Source of the DNA: Geitlerinema sp. PCC 7407
GTDB lineage: Bacteria; Cyanobacteriota; Cyanobacteriia; PCC-7407
NCBI RefSeq assembly: GCF_000317045.1
Contig: NC_019703.1
Coordinates: 1,724,501 to 1,788,500 of the forward strand
DNA length: 64,000 bases
Direction of reading: 5' to 3'
In this document: piece after piece, positions 52,293-61,168 of the stretch
Numbering within the stretch: position 1 is the stretch's first letter
How the letters are laid out: each line of letters opens with the position of its first letter
Notes under the pieces: generated by a model
Seen by the model: the letters and a program-made list of their open reading frames with translations, nothing else
Databases searched by the model: none
What the model was told of the DNA's origin: nothing
Program-made: the position numbers and the translations under genes

Positions 52293-52316
52293 CGTGAAGG
52301 GCGATCGCCCTTCACG
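52293..52316. terminator. 24-bp perfect HIP1-centred palindrome
   Basis: The half-arm CGTGAAGGGCGA is followed immediately by its reverse complement, with GCGATCGC at the centre. It starts 15 bases after the stop of the 51913 gene. Without a loop it may act as a cruciform or partly as a terminator; a longer hairpin follows at 52356. Confidence 0.5.
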
Positions 52317-52355
52317 AAACCCTTCACCGATCCAGGCATTGTCAGCCGAAACTCG

Positions 52356-52424
52356 ATAGCCCTCATTTCTGAGTGTTGATCTCTCCTTTGTCAGAAGAGA
52401 AAAGCCAGAGATGAGGGCTATTTT
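52356..52424 (+). terminator. Long hairpin with T-tail
   Basis: ATAGCCCTCAT (52356-52366) pairs with ATGAGGGCTAT (52411-52421), followed by TTT. Inside, TTCTGA (52367-52372) can pair with TCAGAA (52391-52396). It ends the 51913 transcript, and could serve the convergent gene less well. Confidence 0.6.
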
Positions 52425-52494
52425 GGGGATTTTGAAGTGTCGATGAATAGATCAAAAATCAAGGATGGCGATCGCCCTCTTAGAGCGAAAAAAA

Positions 52495-52908
52495 TTAGCC
52501 CTGGGTCTGGCCTGAGTCAGGGCGATAGGCCAGACTAAAATACTCTCGGTAAGCACACACGCGATCGCCCTGCAAATCAAAGGAAACTGCAACTTGATTG
52601 TTGTAAGCTTGGCCCTTTAAATTTCCTTGGGACGCGAGCTCAAAAACTACCGTTGAACCGCTGTAGGTAATGCGCTGTATTTCTGTTTCTAGACCCCCTT
52701 CAAACAGGTCCGAAACGTATTGAAAAAACTCGCGAGCGCGATCTTTGCCCACATTCACGCCCTGAAAGGCTCCGGCAGGAAAAGTGAAGGTGAAGTCGTC
52801 CGTCAGAATTTCGAGGAAAGGCTCCCAATCGCCGGTGCGCAGTCCCTTTGCAAACCGCTCGAAGGCTCGCTTTCCATCTTCTAATACGACCTCCGGGATT
52901 ACCGTCAT
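52495..52908 (-). CDS. SnoaL/NTF2-like domain protein
   Basis: A 137-residue protein of the NTF2-like fold. FERFAKGLRTGDWEPFLEILTDDFTFTFPAGAFQG is represented by the pattern of the family: helix, then W-x-x-F-L-x-x-L-x-D-D-F. FFQYVSDLF, VVFELASQGNLKG and DRVCAYREYFSL are the following blocks. Such small domains act as ketosteroid-isomerase-like enzymes or ligand-binding units. The frame extends to 52938; the methionine at 52908 (MTVIPEVVLEDGK) is preferred. It lies upstream of no partner. Confidence 0.8.
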   Translation of the reverse strand: MTVIPEVVLEDGKRAFERFAKGLRTGDWEPFLEILTDDFTFTFPAGAFQGVNVGKDRAREFFQYVSDLFEGGLETEIQRITYSGSTVVFELASQGNLKGQAYNNQVAVSFDLQGDRVCAYREYFSLAYRPDSGQTQG

Positions 52909-53025
52909 TCGTTTGGCCTCGGTGCAGCTTCGTGACAAGACTCTAGGGTACTGTATGCCATCTGCAAAAATTTCGCCTCCCGGCTAAATTATTTTGCGCC
53001 TCCATCGGGTGAGCGGAAGCGGAAA

Positions 53026-54222
53026 TCAGTCCTTGGCGCGGCTGGTGACGATACTTTGCTTGGCGGCCCACTGGCCGATGTCCTGGCGACTAAGGGCAGC
53101 GGCCATGAGGTCGGGGAACTGGTCCGGCGTGCAGGCAAAGGAAGGGACGCCGAGGGCGGCGAATTTGGCGGCGTGGTTGTGGTCAAAGTAGGGCGCGCCG
53201 TCGTCATTGAGGGCGAGGAGGGTGATGAACTGGACCCCCGAAGCGGCGATCGCCCCCACGCGCTTGAGCATTTCCTGGGGGTTGCCGCCTTCGTAGAGGT
53301 CGCTGATCAGCACCAGCACCGTTTCCTGGGGCTTGCGAATTAGGCCCTGGCAGTACCCCAGCGCCCGGTTGATGTCGGTGCCGCCGCCCAGCTGCGTCCC
53401 AAAGAGGACCTCGATGGGGTCTTGGAGCATCTCGGTGAGATCCACGATGGAGGTGTCAAAGACAACTAGCTGGGTTTTGACGGCGGGCAGGGACGCCAGG
53501 ACGGCGGCGAAAATGCTGGCGTAGACAACGGAGGTGGCCATGGAGCCGCTTTGGTCCACGCACAAAATAATGTCTCGCAGGGCCGATCGCTTGCGGCCAA
53601 AGCCGATGCGGGTTTCTGGAATGATGGTGCGGTACTCGGGCTGGTAGTGTCGCAGGTTGGCCCGGATGGTGCGCTGCCAGTCGATTTCGTTGTGGCGGGG
53701 GCGGCGGTTGCGCAGGGCTCGGTTGAGGCTGCCCTTGACGGCCTGCTCCATGGGACTGGAGAGCTTGCGCAGGAGCTCATCGACCACCTGCTGTACCACG
53801 GCCCGAGCGGTTTCTTTGGTTTCGGTGGGCATGATGCTGCCCAGGGCGATCAGGTTGGCCACCAGATGGACGTCGGGCTGGACGGCCTGGAGCATTTCTG
53901 GCTCTAGGAGCATCTGCTGGAGGTTGAGCCGCTCGAGGGCGTCCTGCTGCATGACCCGGACGACGGAGGTGGGGAAGTAGGTGCGGATGTCGCCGAGCCA
54001 GCGGGCAACATTGGGAGCGGAGCCGCCGAGGCCGCCCTGGCGATCGCTCCCCAGGCTGCGGCGATCGTAGAGGGCCTCCAGGGCCAGATCCATGGCGCGA
54101 TCGCCCTCACTGAGGCGATCGCCTGAGCCCTCGCCCTCGCCGGGACCGCCGCTGCACAGACTGCCTGCGGCATCGCCGCCCAGGATCAAGCGCCAGCGCC
54201 GGAGTCGTTCGTTTTCGTCCAT
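53026..54222 (-). CDS. VWA-domain (CoxE-like) protein
   Basis: A 398-residue protein, last gene of a five-gene block. The N-terminus has a Gly/Ser-rich stretch (about 15-36). Residues 95-205 are helical. The VWA domain starts near 215 with ILCVDQSGSMATS, giving the MIDAS motif DQSGS (223-227), then GGGTDINRAL with the MIDAS Thr, then LVLISDLYEGG with the last Asp. VWA proteins partner MoxR ATPases in CbbQ-CbbO, NorQ-NorD and RavA-ViaA, where they recruit the ATPase to a client. The upstream MoxR gene lies two genes before it, which supports that reading. Confidence 0.88.
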   Translation of the reverse strand: MDENERLRRWRLILGGDAAGSLCSGGPGEGEGSGDRLSEGDRAMDLALEALYDRRSLGSDRQGGLGGSAPNVARWLGDIRTYFPTSVVRVMQQDALERLNLQQMLLEPEMLQAVQPDVHLVANLIALGSIMPTETKETARAVVQQVVDELLRKLSSPMEQAVKGSLNRALRNRRPRHNEIDWQRTIRANLRHYQPEYRTIIPETRIGFGRKRSALRDIILCVDQSGSMATSVVYASIFAAVLASLPAVKTQLVVFDTSIVDLTEMLQDPIEVLFGTQLGGGTDINRALGYCQGLIRKPQETVLVLISDLYEGGNPQEMLKRVGAIAASGVQFITLLALNDDGAPYFDHNHAAKFAALGVPSFACTPDQFPDLMAAALSRQDIGQWAAKQSIVTSRAKD

Positions 54223-54259
54223 GAAATCTTTCCAAAAGAGGGCAGGTCGTCAACCAAAG

Positions 54260-56614
54260 CTAGGGAAACCGGAGGCCGAGAAGCTGGGCCACCAGGGGCA
54301 GCACCGCATCGGCGCGATCGCGATCGAAGGTCGCCTCGTCAAAGCGGGCCGTGGTCTGGGGGCCGCGGGCCAAACCGCCCTGCTGGATGCGATCGGCCAT
54401 TTGGCGGCGCTCGCCGATGGGGAAGGTCGTAAAGGTGCGGCGCAGCAGGGGCAGCAAGGTCACAAAGGTCTCAGCGCCCAGGGAGATCACCCAGCGATCG
54501 AGCACCTGCCAGATCGCCTCGTCGTGGAGCAGCATTAGGCCGCTCCCCTGCAAGAATCCCTCCACCCAGGCCGCTGCGTGGACCGGCTCGACGGCCACCG
54601 ACAGCGCCAGCCCCATGCGGCGGGCGGTGTCCTCGGGCGAGAGCAGGCCATCGTCGAGGAGCAGGCGACAGCAGCGGCCCGCCAGCAGCCCATGAAGGGT
54701 TTCCTGGTCCGCCATCTGCTGGAGGAGCGATCGCCACGTGCTGAGGTGCTCTTCGTTTTGCAGCAGCTTGAGGGTGCTGTGGGTGGTGATCAGATGCTTG
54801 AACATCTCCAGGGCCGCCGCGTCGTTGAGGGAGGCGCAGGCCAGGGGCAAGCCGATGCAAATCCGCACCACCAGCCCATCGACGACGTGGGACACGATGC
54901 GGGTGTCGGTTTGGCGCACATCGCTGTAGCGCAGCAGATTGGCCAGGGGCGGCAGTGCCCCCATCAGGTGGACCACGTCGCTGGCGACGGCGGCCTCCTC
55001 CTGGAGGCGCTCCATCAGGTGGGTGGTGGCCTCGGGCAGGGCCGCCAGCAGGACCTGGTCGAGGAGCTCAGTCAGGCTGGGCAGGTTCGGCGCGGTGTCG
55101 GCGCAGTGGGACGCGTACTGGCTGGCCGCTTCGTAGAGGTTGGTGCCCCACTGACTGGCCTCGATGAAGGCGATCGCCAACTCCGGTTTCCAGTCCAGCC
55201 GCCAGGCTTCCTTGAAGGTGCCTTTGCTGCTGGTGCGCTGGCGATCGCCCCAGGGAATATTCAGCAGCCGCAGCCGGTGGAGCAAATAGGACCGCTCAAG
55301 GCCCGTGGGCTGGCGCAAATCCAGCTCTAGGGGCTTCTTGGGTTCGGTGCGATCGGGCAGCTTCAGGCGGCGCTGGAGTCGCCGAAAGTCTTGCAAAATC
55401 GGCACCATCGGGGTTTCCGGCGGCACGTGCCCCAGGCGATCGCTGATGATCAGGCCCTCGTGGATCAGGCGCATCGGCATGGCATCGCCAAAGCACAGCA
55501 CCGTCTGGGCCGCTTCGTTGAGCTCGTCGAGGCTGGGCAGCGGGCGATCGCGCAGGGCCGCCAGGGCTTCGGCGAGGCGCACCGCCTCGATCACGCTGGC
55601 CGACGAAGCATCCAGATCTTCGCGTCGCAGTCGCCGCGCCACCTGGGTCAGCCAGCGCGTGGTGATCTGGTCGCGGGCCGTCCACAGGTGGTGGTACCAG
55701 CCGGGGGCGTGAATGCCGGCGCCGTAGCCGCTGCCCAGGGCCAGCCGGCCATAGGTCCAGGGCACCCAGGTCGCCTCGACCTTGATTTTGGGCAGGCCCT
55801 TGAGCAGGGCGCTGTCCTGTTTGGCGGGGGGCAGGGGGCTGGCCAGGGCGGGCACGTGCCACGCCCCGCAAACGATGGCGATCCGCTGGAAGCCCTCTTT
55901 TTGGGCCTGACGCAGGCTCTGGCGCATAAACGCTTCCCGCTGGGCTTCTCGCAGCTCCTGGGGATCTGCCGTGGTGGCCGTATCCACCGTGGGCAAAGGG
56001 TGATCGCGCTCTAGGGTTTGGCGCAGCTCGGTAATGGCTTCCTGAATTGCCAGAAAAACATCGGTGCTGTCCTGGCGCTGCTCCACCAGCGCTTCCCACC
56101 ACTGCTCGCTGTCGGTGTAGCCCGCCGCTTGGGCCAGCCAAAAGAGCGGATCTTGGTGCAGGGCAGGGGATTCCTCACCGGTTTCGGCGGCGGTAGCCTT
56201 TGGGTCATCGGGCGTGTCTGGCGATGGCTCGCTGGCCTCGGCGGCGGGCTCGGTCGGGGGCTCGCCCTCGGGGGGCGCTTTGGCGGCCCGCAGGGCGAGC
56301 TGGTGGGTTTGGGGCAAGTCGATCATCCGCACGGGAATCTGGTGCTTCAGGCCGTACTGGATCGCCTGCCACTCCGGCGAAAAGACCGCAAAAGGATAGT
56401 AGGCCGCTGCTTGGGGAGACTCCGGCGCGTAGACCAGCAGCGCCACCGGGGGACGCATACCGGCGATCGCTGCCAGCGGCAAGACCTCATTGGCTTCTGG
56501 GGGGCCTTCGATGAGGATCACGTCCGGCGCCATCGCCGTGAGCGATCGCACCAAGCTGCGGGCCGACCCGGGGCCGTGGTGCCGAATGCCAAAAATCTGT
56601 ACAGACTCAGCCAT
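54260..56614 (-). CDS. DUF5682 protein with TraB/ChaN-like motifs
   Basis: A 784-residue protein, second last gene of the five-gene block. The N-terminal domain has IFGIRHHGPGSARS (7-20), VILIEGPPEANE (32-43) and IAIVCGAWHVPAL (245-257). Paired HH, EGPP and GAWH motifs recall the TraB/ChaN/EreA group, some of whose members are metal-dependent esterases or proteases. A low-complexity Pro/Glu/Ala insertion lies at about 113-150. The C-terminal two thirds are helical and unknown to me. DUF5682 has no described activity that I am aware of. It starts 32 bases after the MoxR stop on the same strand. Confidence 0.85.
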   Translation of the reverse strand: MAESVQIFGIRHHGPGSARSLVRSLTAMAPDVILIEGPPEANEVLPLAAIAGMRPPVALLVYAPESPQAAAYYPFAVFSPEWQAIQYGLKHQIPVRMIDLPQTHQLALRAAKAPPEGEPPTEPAAEASEPSPDTPDDPKATAAETGEESPALHQDPLFWLAQAAGYTDSEQWWEALVEQRQDSTDVFLAIQEAITELRQTLERDHPLPTVDTATTADPQELREAQREAFMRQSLRQAQKEGFQRIAIVCGAWHVPALASPLPPAKQDSALLKGLPKIKVEATWVPWTYGRLALGSGYGAGIHAPGWYHHLWTARDQITTRWLTQVARRLRREDLDASSASVIEAVRLAEALAALRDRPLPSLDELNEAAQTVLCFGDAMPMRLIHEGLIISDRLGHVPPETPMVPILQDFRRLQRRLKLPDRTEPKKPLELDLRQPTGLERSYLLHRLRLLNIPWGDRQRTSSKGTFKEAWRLDWKPELAIAFIEASQWGTNLYEAASQYASHCADTAPNLPSLTELLDQVLLAALPEATTHLMERLQEEAAVASDVVHLMGALPPLANLLRYSDVRQTDTRIVSHVVDGLVVRICIGLPLACASLNDAAALEMFKHLITTHSTLKLLQNEEHLSTWRSLLQQMADQETLHGLLAGRCCRLLLDDGLLSPEDTARRMGLALSVAVEPVHAAAWVEGFLQGSGLMLLHDEAIWQVLDRWVISLGAETFVTLLPLLRRTFTTFPIGERRQMADRIQQGGLARGPQTTARFDEATFDRDRADAVLPLVAQLLGLRFP

Positions 56615-56646
56615 GGGCGTGGGCTCCTTGGGGCAGGGAAAGGGCG

Positions 56647-57768
56647 CTAGGACAACTCACGGCAGGCCCGATAAATGTCTTTCCAGCCGTCGCGCTCCTT
56701 CACTACGGCCTCCAGGTACTCCTTCCAGACCACCGTATCCTGGACGGGGTCTTTCACCACGGCACCCAGGATGCCAGCGGCCAAGTCCTCTGCTCCCAGT
56801 CGGCCATCCCCGAAGTGCGCCGCCAGCGCCAGACCGCTGCTGACCACCGAAATCGCTTCGGCGGTGCTCAGGGTTCCCGAGGGCGACTTCAGCTTGGTTT
56901 TGCCGTCTTCGGAGACGCCGTTGCGCAGCTCCCGAAAGATCGTCACCACCCGCCGAATTTCCTCCAGGGCCGGGGCCTCGGCGGGCAGCTCTAGGGCTCG
57001 GCCCAGGCTTTCGACCCGCCGCTGCACGATGTCTACCTCTTCGTCGCTGGTGCTTGGGACCGGCAAGATCACGGTGTTGAAGCGCCGCTTGAGGGCGCTG
57101 GAGAGCTCGTTGACCCCCTTGTCTCGGTTGTTGGCGGTGGCGATCAGGTTAAAGCCTTTGCGGGCCTGCACTTCTTGGCCCAGCTCGGCGATCGGCAGGG
57201 TTTTCTCGGAGAGCACGGTGATCAGCGTGTCCTGGACGTCCGCTGGAATTCGGGTCAGCTCCTCCACGCGGGCGATCTTGCCTGCCTCCATGGCGTTCAT
57301 CAGGGGGCTGGGCACCAGGGCGGCCATGGAGGGGCCTTCGGCCAGCAGTCGGGCGTAGTTCCAGCCGTAGCGGATGGCCTCTTCGCTGGTGCCTGCGGTG
57401 CCCTGGATCAGCAGGGTGGAGTCGCCGGTGATGGCGGCGGCTAGGTGCTCGGAGACCCAGGACTTGGCGGTGCCGGGGACGCCGTAGAGCAGCAGGGCGC
57501 GATCGGTGGTGAGGGTGGCGATCGCCACTTCGATGATTCGGGTGCTGCCGATGTACTTGGGCGAGACCACGAAGCCGTTGTCCAGGGTGCCGCCCAGCAA
57601 ATAGGTGGACACGGCCCAGGGGGAGAGCTTCCAGTTGGGCGGGCGGTGGCGGGTATCCACGGCGGCGATCGCCTCCAGCTCCTCAGCAAACTGGGTCTCG
57701 GCGTGCTGGCGCAAAACAGCGGTGGCGGGCTCAGGGGCGGGTTTGGCTTTGGCTTTCGAGGTTGGCAT
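56647..57768 (-). CDS. MoxR-family AAA+ ATPase
   Basis: A 373-residue AAA+ protein of the MoxR branch. Walker A is GVPGTAKS (96-103). Walker B reads RVEELTRIP (167-175), with E169-E170 where most MoxR proteins have Asp-Glu. Sensor 1 Asn is in LIATANNRD (208-216). ALKRRFNTVILP is the arginine-finger and C-terminal strand. The frame is open to 57873 into the DUF5691 gene; the ATG at 57768 is chosen, so the two genes no longer overlap by more than 46 bases on paper. MoxR ATPases act as chaperones or metal inserters with VWA proteins, and one lies downstream. Confidence 0.9.
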   Translation of the reverse strand: MPTSKAKAKPAPEPATAVLRQHAETQFAEELEAIAAVDTRHRPPNWKLSPWAVSTYLLGGTLDNGFVVSPKYIGSTRIIEVAIATLTTDRALLLYGVPGTAKSWVSEHLAAAITGDSTLLIQGTAGTSEEAIRYGWNYARLLAEGPSMAALVPSPLMNAMEAGKIARVEELTRIPADVQDTLITVLSEKTLPIAELGQEVQARKGFNLIATANNRDKGVNELSSALKRRFNTVILPVPSTSDEEVDIVQRRVESLGRALELPAEAPALEEIRRVVTIFRELRNGVSEDGKTKLKSPSGTLSTAEAISVVSSGLALAAHFGDGRLGAEDLAAGILGAVVKDPVQDTVVWKEYLEAVVKERDGWKDIYRACRELS

Positions 57769-57814
57769 GGTGTTTAGAGGGTAAGTGGAGGCAAGGGAGC
57801 AGGCAGCGGGGTCT

Positions 57815-59368
57815 CTAGGGGCGATCGCCAAAGGCGTGGTGCATCTCTTGGCGAAACTGGAGCATGGCCACAAAGTTTTGCATTGGCTCGATCCAGTAAC
57901 CGTCAGAGCGCCCCTCCGCCGCTGTCACCAAGGTCAGGGCATCGGCGATCACCTCAGCGTCGGGCGCCATGAAGCGGGCGAATTTTGGCAGGGTCATCCG
58001 CATTTCCCAGTGAGTGTGCTCGACGTGCTGGATGTAGTGGGCCATGCGGGCGATGATTTGGCGGCTAAAGCCAGCACTCCAGTCGCGGCGGTACTGGGCC
58101 GCCCACAGGAAGTGGGCGTTGTCGGCGTCGGGACTGGCCGGGGTGCTCTCAAACCGCTGCATTAGCCAAGCTTCTCGGCGATCGCTCGGCAGCACTTCGG
58201 CCAGTCCGGCGGTTTGGGTGGCATCGAGGCGATCGCCTGCCCCCGTGAGCAGGGCTTCGGCCCAGGCGGCGCTGCCCTGGCGCTCCGCCGCCAAGGCTAA
58301 CCCCGTCAAAAGCGGGCCTTGCCAGTCGTGGTCGAGCAGGGCGCTGACGATGGCCACCGGCGGCGCGCTCTGGCTCCAGAAGGTCAGGGGAAGGCTGCCC
58401 ACCAGCTGCTGGAGCCACCAGGCCTTCTCGCCCTTGCCGCTGGGGGGCTTGGGGTCGAGGCCCTCGCGCTGGAGGTCGGGGCCGCAGGCGGTGGGCGGAG
58501 TGACCGCGATCTGGGGGCGATCGCCCCCGAGCGTCAGGCGGAGGTGCGATCGCCCCCGCTCCACCATGCGGTGACAGAAGGCCGACCCCGGCAGCCGCAC
58601 CAGCAGGTCTGCCGCGACCCGTCGCACGTCTTTGCTGCGATCGTCTAGGGCTGCTTCCAGGAAGCCCTCATCCTCGGGAGACAGGCCCACCTGGAGGGTT
58701 TCGAGCAGCTTGGCGCGATCGCGAGCCATTTCAGCGCCCCAGTGAGCGGCCAGGTGCTCGCGCGCCAGATTGGGAGCCTGGGACCGCCAGAGCCGCAGCA
58801 GCATCTGCCGGGTGGTGCGATTGCTCGCGGCCCAGACCTGAACTAGATCTGGCGGCAATGTGTTCGCCTCCAGGCCGCTCCAGTCTGCGGCTGCGTACTC
58901 CCACTGGGGATTTTGGGCGGCTAGCCATCGCCCCCGCTTGCCAACCACGTGCAGCAGCTCCTCTCGCAGCGGGCTGTTGTTGCGGCCCTGCTCCAGCAGG
59001 TCTGGCAGCGTGTTCTCGGGAGCGCGCCAGCCGTGCTGGACCATGAGCTGCACCATTTCCGGCAGCAGATCGCTGTACGCGCCGCTGAGCACCAGCTCCA
59101 GGTGACGCACCGTAGGGCCTTGGCAGGGCGGCCACACTTCGGGCTCACTGGGGATCGGCAGGGCGGCTTGGGGGTTGAGGGAGGGGCGCTGACCGGCCTG
59201 GCGATGCAGGGCGATCGCCCCGGCTGCGCTCAGCACGGTGTGCTCGGGCTGGACCGGATCGAGCTGGGCGATCAGACCCAGCAGGGGGTCCTCCGAGGTG
59301 GGTCGCTCGACGCCCTGGCGCTCTGTGCCCAACAGAGCAATGCCCACGAGGGTTTCCCAAAATTTCAC
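57815..59368 (-). CDS. DUF5691 HEAT-like protein
   Basis: A 517-residue helical protein, second gene of the five-gene block. LEAALDDRSKDVRRVAADLL (about 232-251) is a clear HEAT-like repeat and QLMVQHGWRAPENTLPDLLEQ and LLLRLWRSQAPNLAREH suggest further repeats. KFWETLVGIALLGTERQ is the conserved N-terminus of the family. HEAT solenoids bind proteins, so it may be the scaffold of the complex. No catalytic motif is visible. It begins 40 bases after the SWIM gene's stop and ends 46 bases before the MoxR start, all on the minus strand. Confidence 0.8.
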   Translation of the reverse strand: MKFWETLVGIALLGTERQGVERPTSEDPLLGLIAQLDPVQPEHTVLSAAGAIALHRQAGQRPSLNPQAALPIPSEPEVWPPCQGPTVRHLELVLSGAYSDLLPEMVQLMVQHGWRAPENTLPDLLEQGRNNSPLREELLHVVGKRGRWLAAQNPQWEYAAADWSGLEANTLPPDLVQVWAASNRTTRQMLLRLWRSQAPNLAREHLAAHWGAEMARDRAKLLETLQVGLSPEDEGFLEAALDDRSKDVRRVAADLLVRLPGSAFCHRMVERGRSHLRLTLGGDRPQIAVTPPTACGPDLQREGLDPKPPSGKGEKAWWLQQLVGSLPLTFWSQSAPPVAIVSALLDHDWQGPLLTGLALAAERQGSAAWAEALLTGAGDRLDATQTAGLAEVLPSDRREAWLMQRFESTPASPDADNAHFLWAAQYRRDWSAGFSRQIIARMAHYIQHVEHTHWEMRMTLPKFARFMAPDAEVIADALTLVTAAEGRSDGYWIEPMQNFVAMLQFRQEMHHAFGDRP

Positions 59369-59408
59369 CGAGTGCTCCTTCTGCGGAAGTGCTGCATGGG
59401 TTTGTGCC

Positions 59409-60749
59409 CTAACATTGCCAAAACTGTCCGTGGGCCCAGGTGCTCAGGGGCATCAAGACCGACCCGTTCCACTCGCCAAAAACGGCGACGGGATGGCCGC
59501 CGCTAAAGGCCAACAGGTGCCACGGACGGATGAAGCGGGGGCTGAGCTGCGCCACGGTGCCTCCGGCATCCCGCAGCCACCAGGTGCCGTCGTCCTGGAA
59601 GGGAATCACCTGCTCCAGGCGGAGGGGAAACTGCTCAAGCCAGGGGTTGCGGGCGATCGCCTGACCGTAGTGGGCGATCGCATCGGCAATGGACGTGTGG
59701 CCCGCCATGGCCGTCAGGGCTTGCAATTCGCCCTGGCGGGCCTTGATCACGCCGCGCAGGGGGTAGTTGCTGGGATAAAACACCACCTCCGCCTCGATCT
59801 GAGAACCCGGCACCAGACTGGTGTCCAGGGGAGAGTTGCCGTGGGCAAAGCTCAAAACTAGCACCGGGCGATCGCTGGTTTGGCCCCAGAGCCACACCCG
59901 CTGCACCTTCATTTGCCGCTCCTCTTCCTCAACCTGCTTGCCCAGCACCTGCCATACGTCCTGACAGCTCTCGGCTCCCGAGTCTGGCTCAGCGGCGATC
60001 GCCAGCAGCTCCTCCTGGTTCTGGGTCCAGCCCACCAGCGTCCGCAGGTCGGCCTGCAGCGGCGCTGGGTGCGCCTCAAGGCGCTGATACCCCACCACCA
60101 GCAAATACAGCTGGCCCAGCTCTGCCAGCAGCCGCTCGGTCCAGCCCGTCCCCGAGTGGGCGATTCCGGCCAGTTCTTTGAGCCGCCGCGCCAGGCCCGG
60201 GGCCTGGGCATCCACCAGCCGCGCCGCTGGCCCGTCCCAAAAGGCGTAGGGCTGGCTCTGGACGCTGCCCAGGCCCTGACGAATCAGGTCATGCATCCAC
60301 AGCGTCAGGTCCTCGAGGCCAGCCCGAATCTTGGCTTCCCGCTTTTCAACCCGTTTCGCCTGGGCAGCAGGGTCGACGGTGGCGGCTTTCTGCTGCTTTT
60401 CGGCTTTTTTGACCGCTTGCTGCGATCGCGCCTGGATCCACTCCGCCACCCAGGGCGGCGGGTCGGTCTCCGCAAAGGCAGAGGCCTGACTGGCTAACAA
60501 TAAAAACAGCCCAAGTGCGTGTTTACACGGAAACTTGCGGCTGGGGCAGCTACAGCGGAAGGCTGGCTCTTGACAGTCGATCTGGGTGCGGTAGGGGTCT
60601 TTGCCGCTGCCCTTGCACTCGCCCCAGATGATATCCTCCGCCCTGCCCAAGCCGCTCCACTTCTGCAAACTGGCAAGTCCCTTGCCGTTTTTGGTCGAGC
60701 TTGCGTCGGGCGAAAGGGCCAAAATCTGTTCTGCGGTCCAGCTCACCAT
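59409..60749 (-). CDS. SWIM zinc-finger protein
   Basis: A 446-residue protein, first gene of the five-gene block. C66, C68, C75 and H77 (RCSCPSRKFPCKHALGL) form the CxCxnCxH SWIM motif, which binds zinc and mediates DNA or protein contact. A charged coiled-coil stretch follows (about 105-140), then helical sequence. The C-terminal 150 residues (RVWLWGQTSDRPVLVLSF onward) are beta-rich and unrecognised. SWIM proteins include transposases, helicases and Rad51 partners, but none of those catalytic domains is present. It is 40 bases upstream of DUF5691 and diverges from the LCP gene. Confidence 0.9.
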   Translation of the reverse strand: MVSWTAEQILALSPDASSTKNGKGLASLQKWSGLGRAEDIIWGECKGSGKDPYRTQIDCQEPAFRCSCPSRKFPCKHALGLFLLLASQASAFAETDPPPWVAEWIQARSQQAVKKAEKQQKAATVDPAAQAKRVEKREAKIRAGLEDLTLWMHDLIRQGLGSVQSQPYAFWDGPAARLVDAQAPGLARRLKELAGIAHSGTGWTERLLAELGQLYLLVVGYQRLEAHPAPLQADLRTLVGWTQNQEELLAIAAEPDSGAESCQDVWQVLGKQVEEEERQMKVQRVWLWGQTSDRPVLVLSFAHGNSPLDTSLVPGSQIEAEVVFYPSNYPLRGVIKARQGELQALTAMAGHTSIADAIAHYGQAIARNPWLEQFPLRLEQVIPFQDDGTWWLRDAGGTVAQLSPRFIRPWHLLAFSGGHPVAVFGEWNGSVLMPLSTWAHGQFWQC

Positions 60750-60976
60750 AGATGTCCTGCATCGAACAGCGATCGCGTTTGTTCTAGCAATCCCTGATCG
60801 CCTTGTGCTCTAACGAGCAAACAATCTTGATATCTTGCGGAATGCTGGAATCTAGCTGATTTTCTAAAGCCCAATTTCTCCGGACTCCCAGGAGCTAGCG
60901 GTGTAAAAATCAGCCAAACCGCTGACAATTCGTCTAACGTGGGATCATCCTCAATGTCCTGCTAGGCGACTGGGCC

Positions 60977-60982
60977 TATAAT
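60977..60982 (+). promoter_or_regulatory. -10 box candidate for LCP gene
   Basis: TATAAT exactly matches the sigma-70 -10 consensus. No TTGACA-like -35 lies at normal spacing. The operator-like GTATAC repeat starts 16 bases downstream, near the expected start of transcription. Confidence 0.5.
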
Positions 60983-60997
60983 TGCCTAGGCTAAGGA

Positions 60998-61013
60998 GTA
61001 TACGAAAGTATAC
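60998..61013. promoter_or_regulatory. GTATAC-GAAA-GTATAC operator candidate
   Basis: Two copies of the self-complementary hexamer GTATAC separated by GAAA. Placed just after a perfect TATAAT box, it is well suited to bind a repressor. No regulator gene is adjacent. Confidence 0.45.
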
Positions 61014-61168
61014 ATATGCTGTCGGTGATGCAAACCCTCTAAGGTGTGGTGGCAGGAGTGAGGCAGGTTAATCACGTTCCGAATTCTGATCCCGACTCGA
61101 CTCAGCGACGCAGGGATACCGACGCGACTTCATCGAATGCCCGCTGTGCGCCTGAGTCCTCATCTTCC

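Larger units (their letters stand above)
60750..61168. other. Divergent region SWIM / LCP
   Basis: 419 bases up to the preferred LCP start. It contains the candidate promoter and GTATAC repeat described separately. If the LCP gene starts at 61046, 123 bases of it are coding. Confidence 0.5.
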
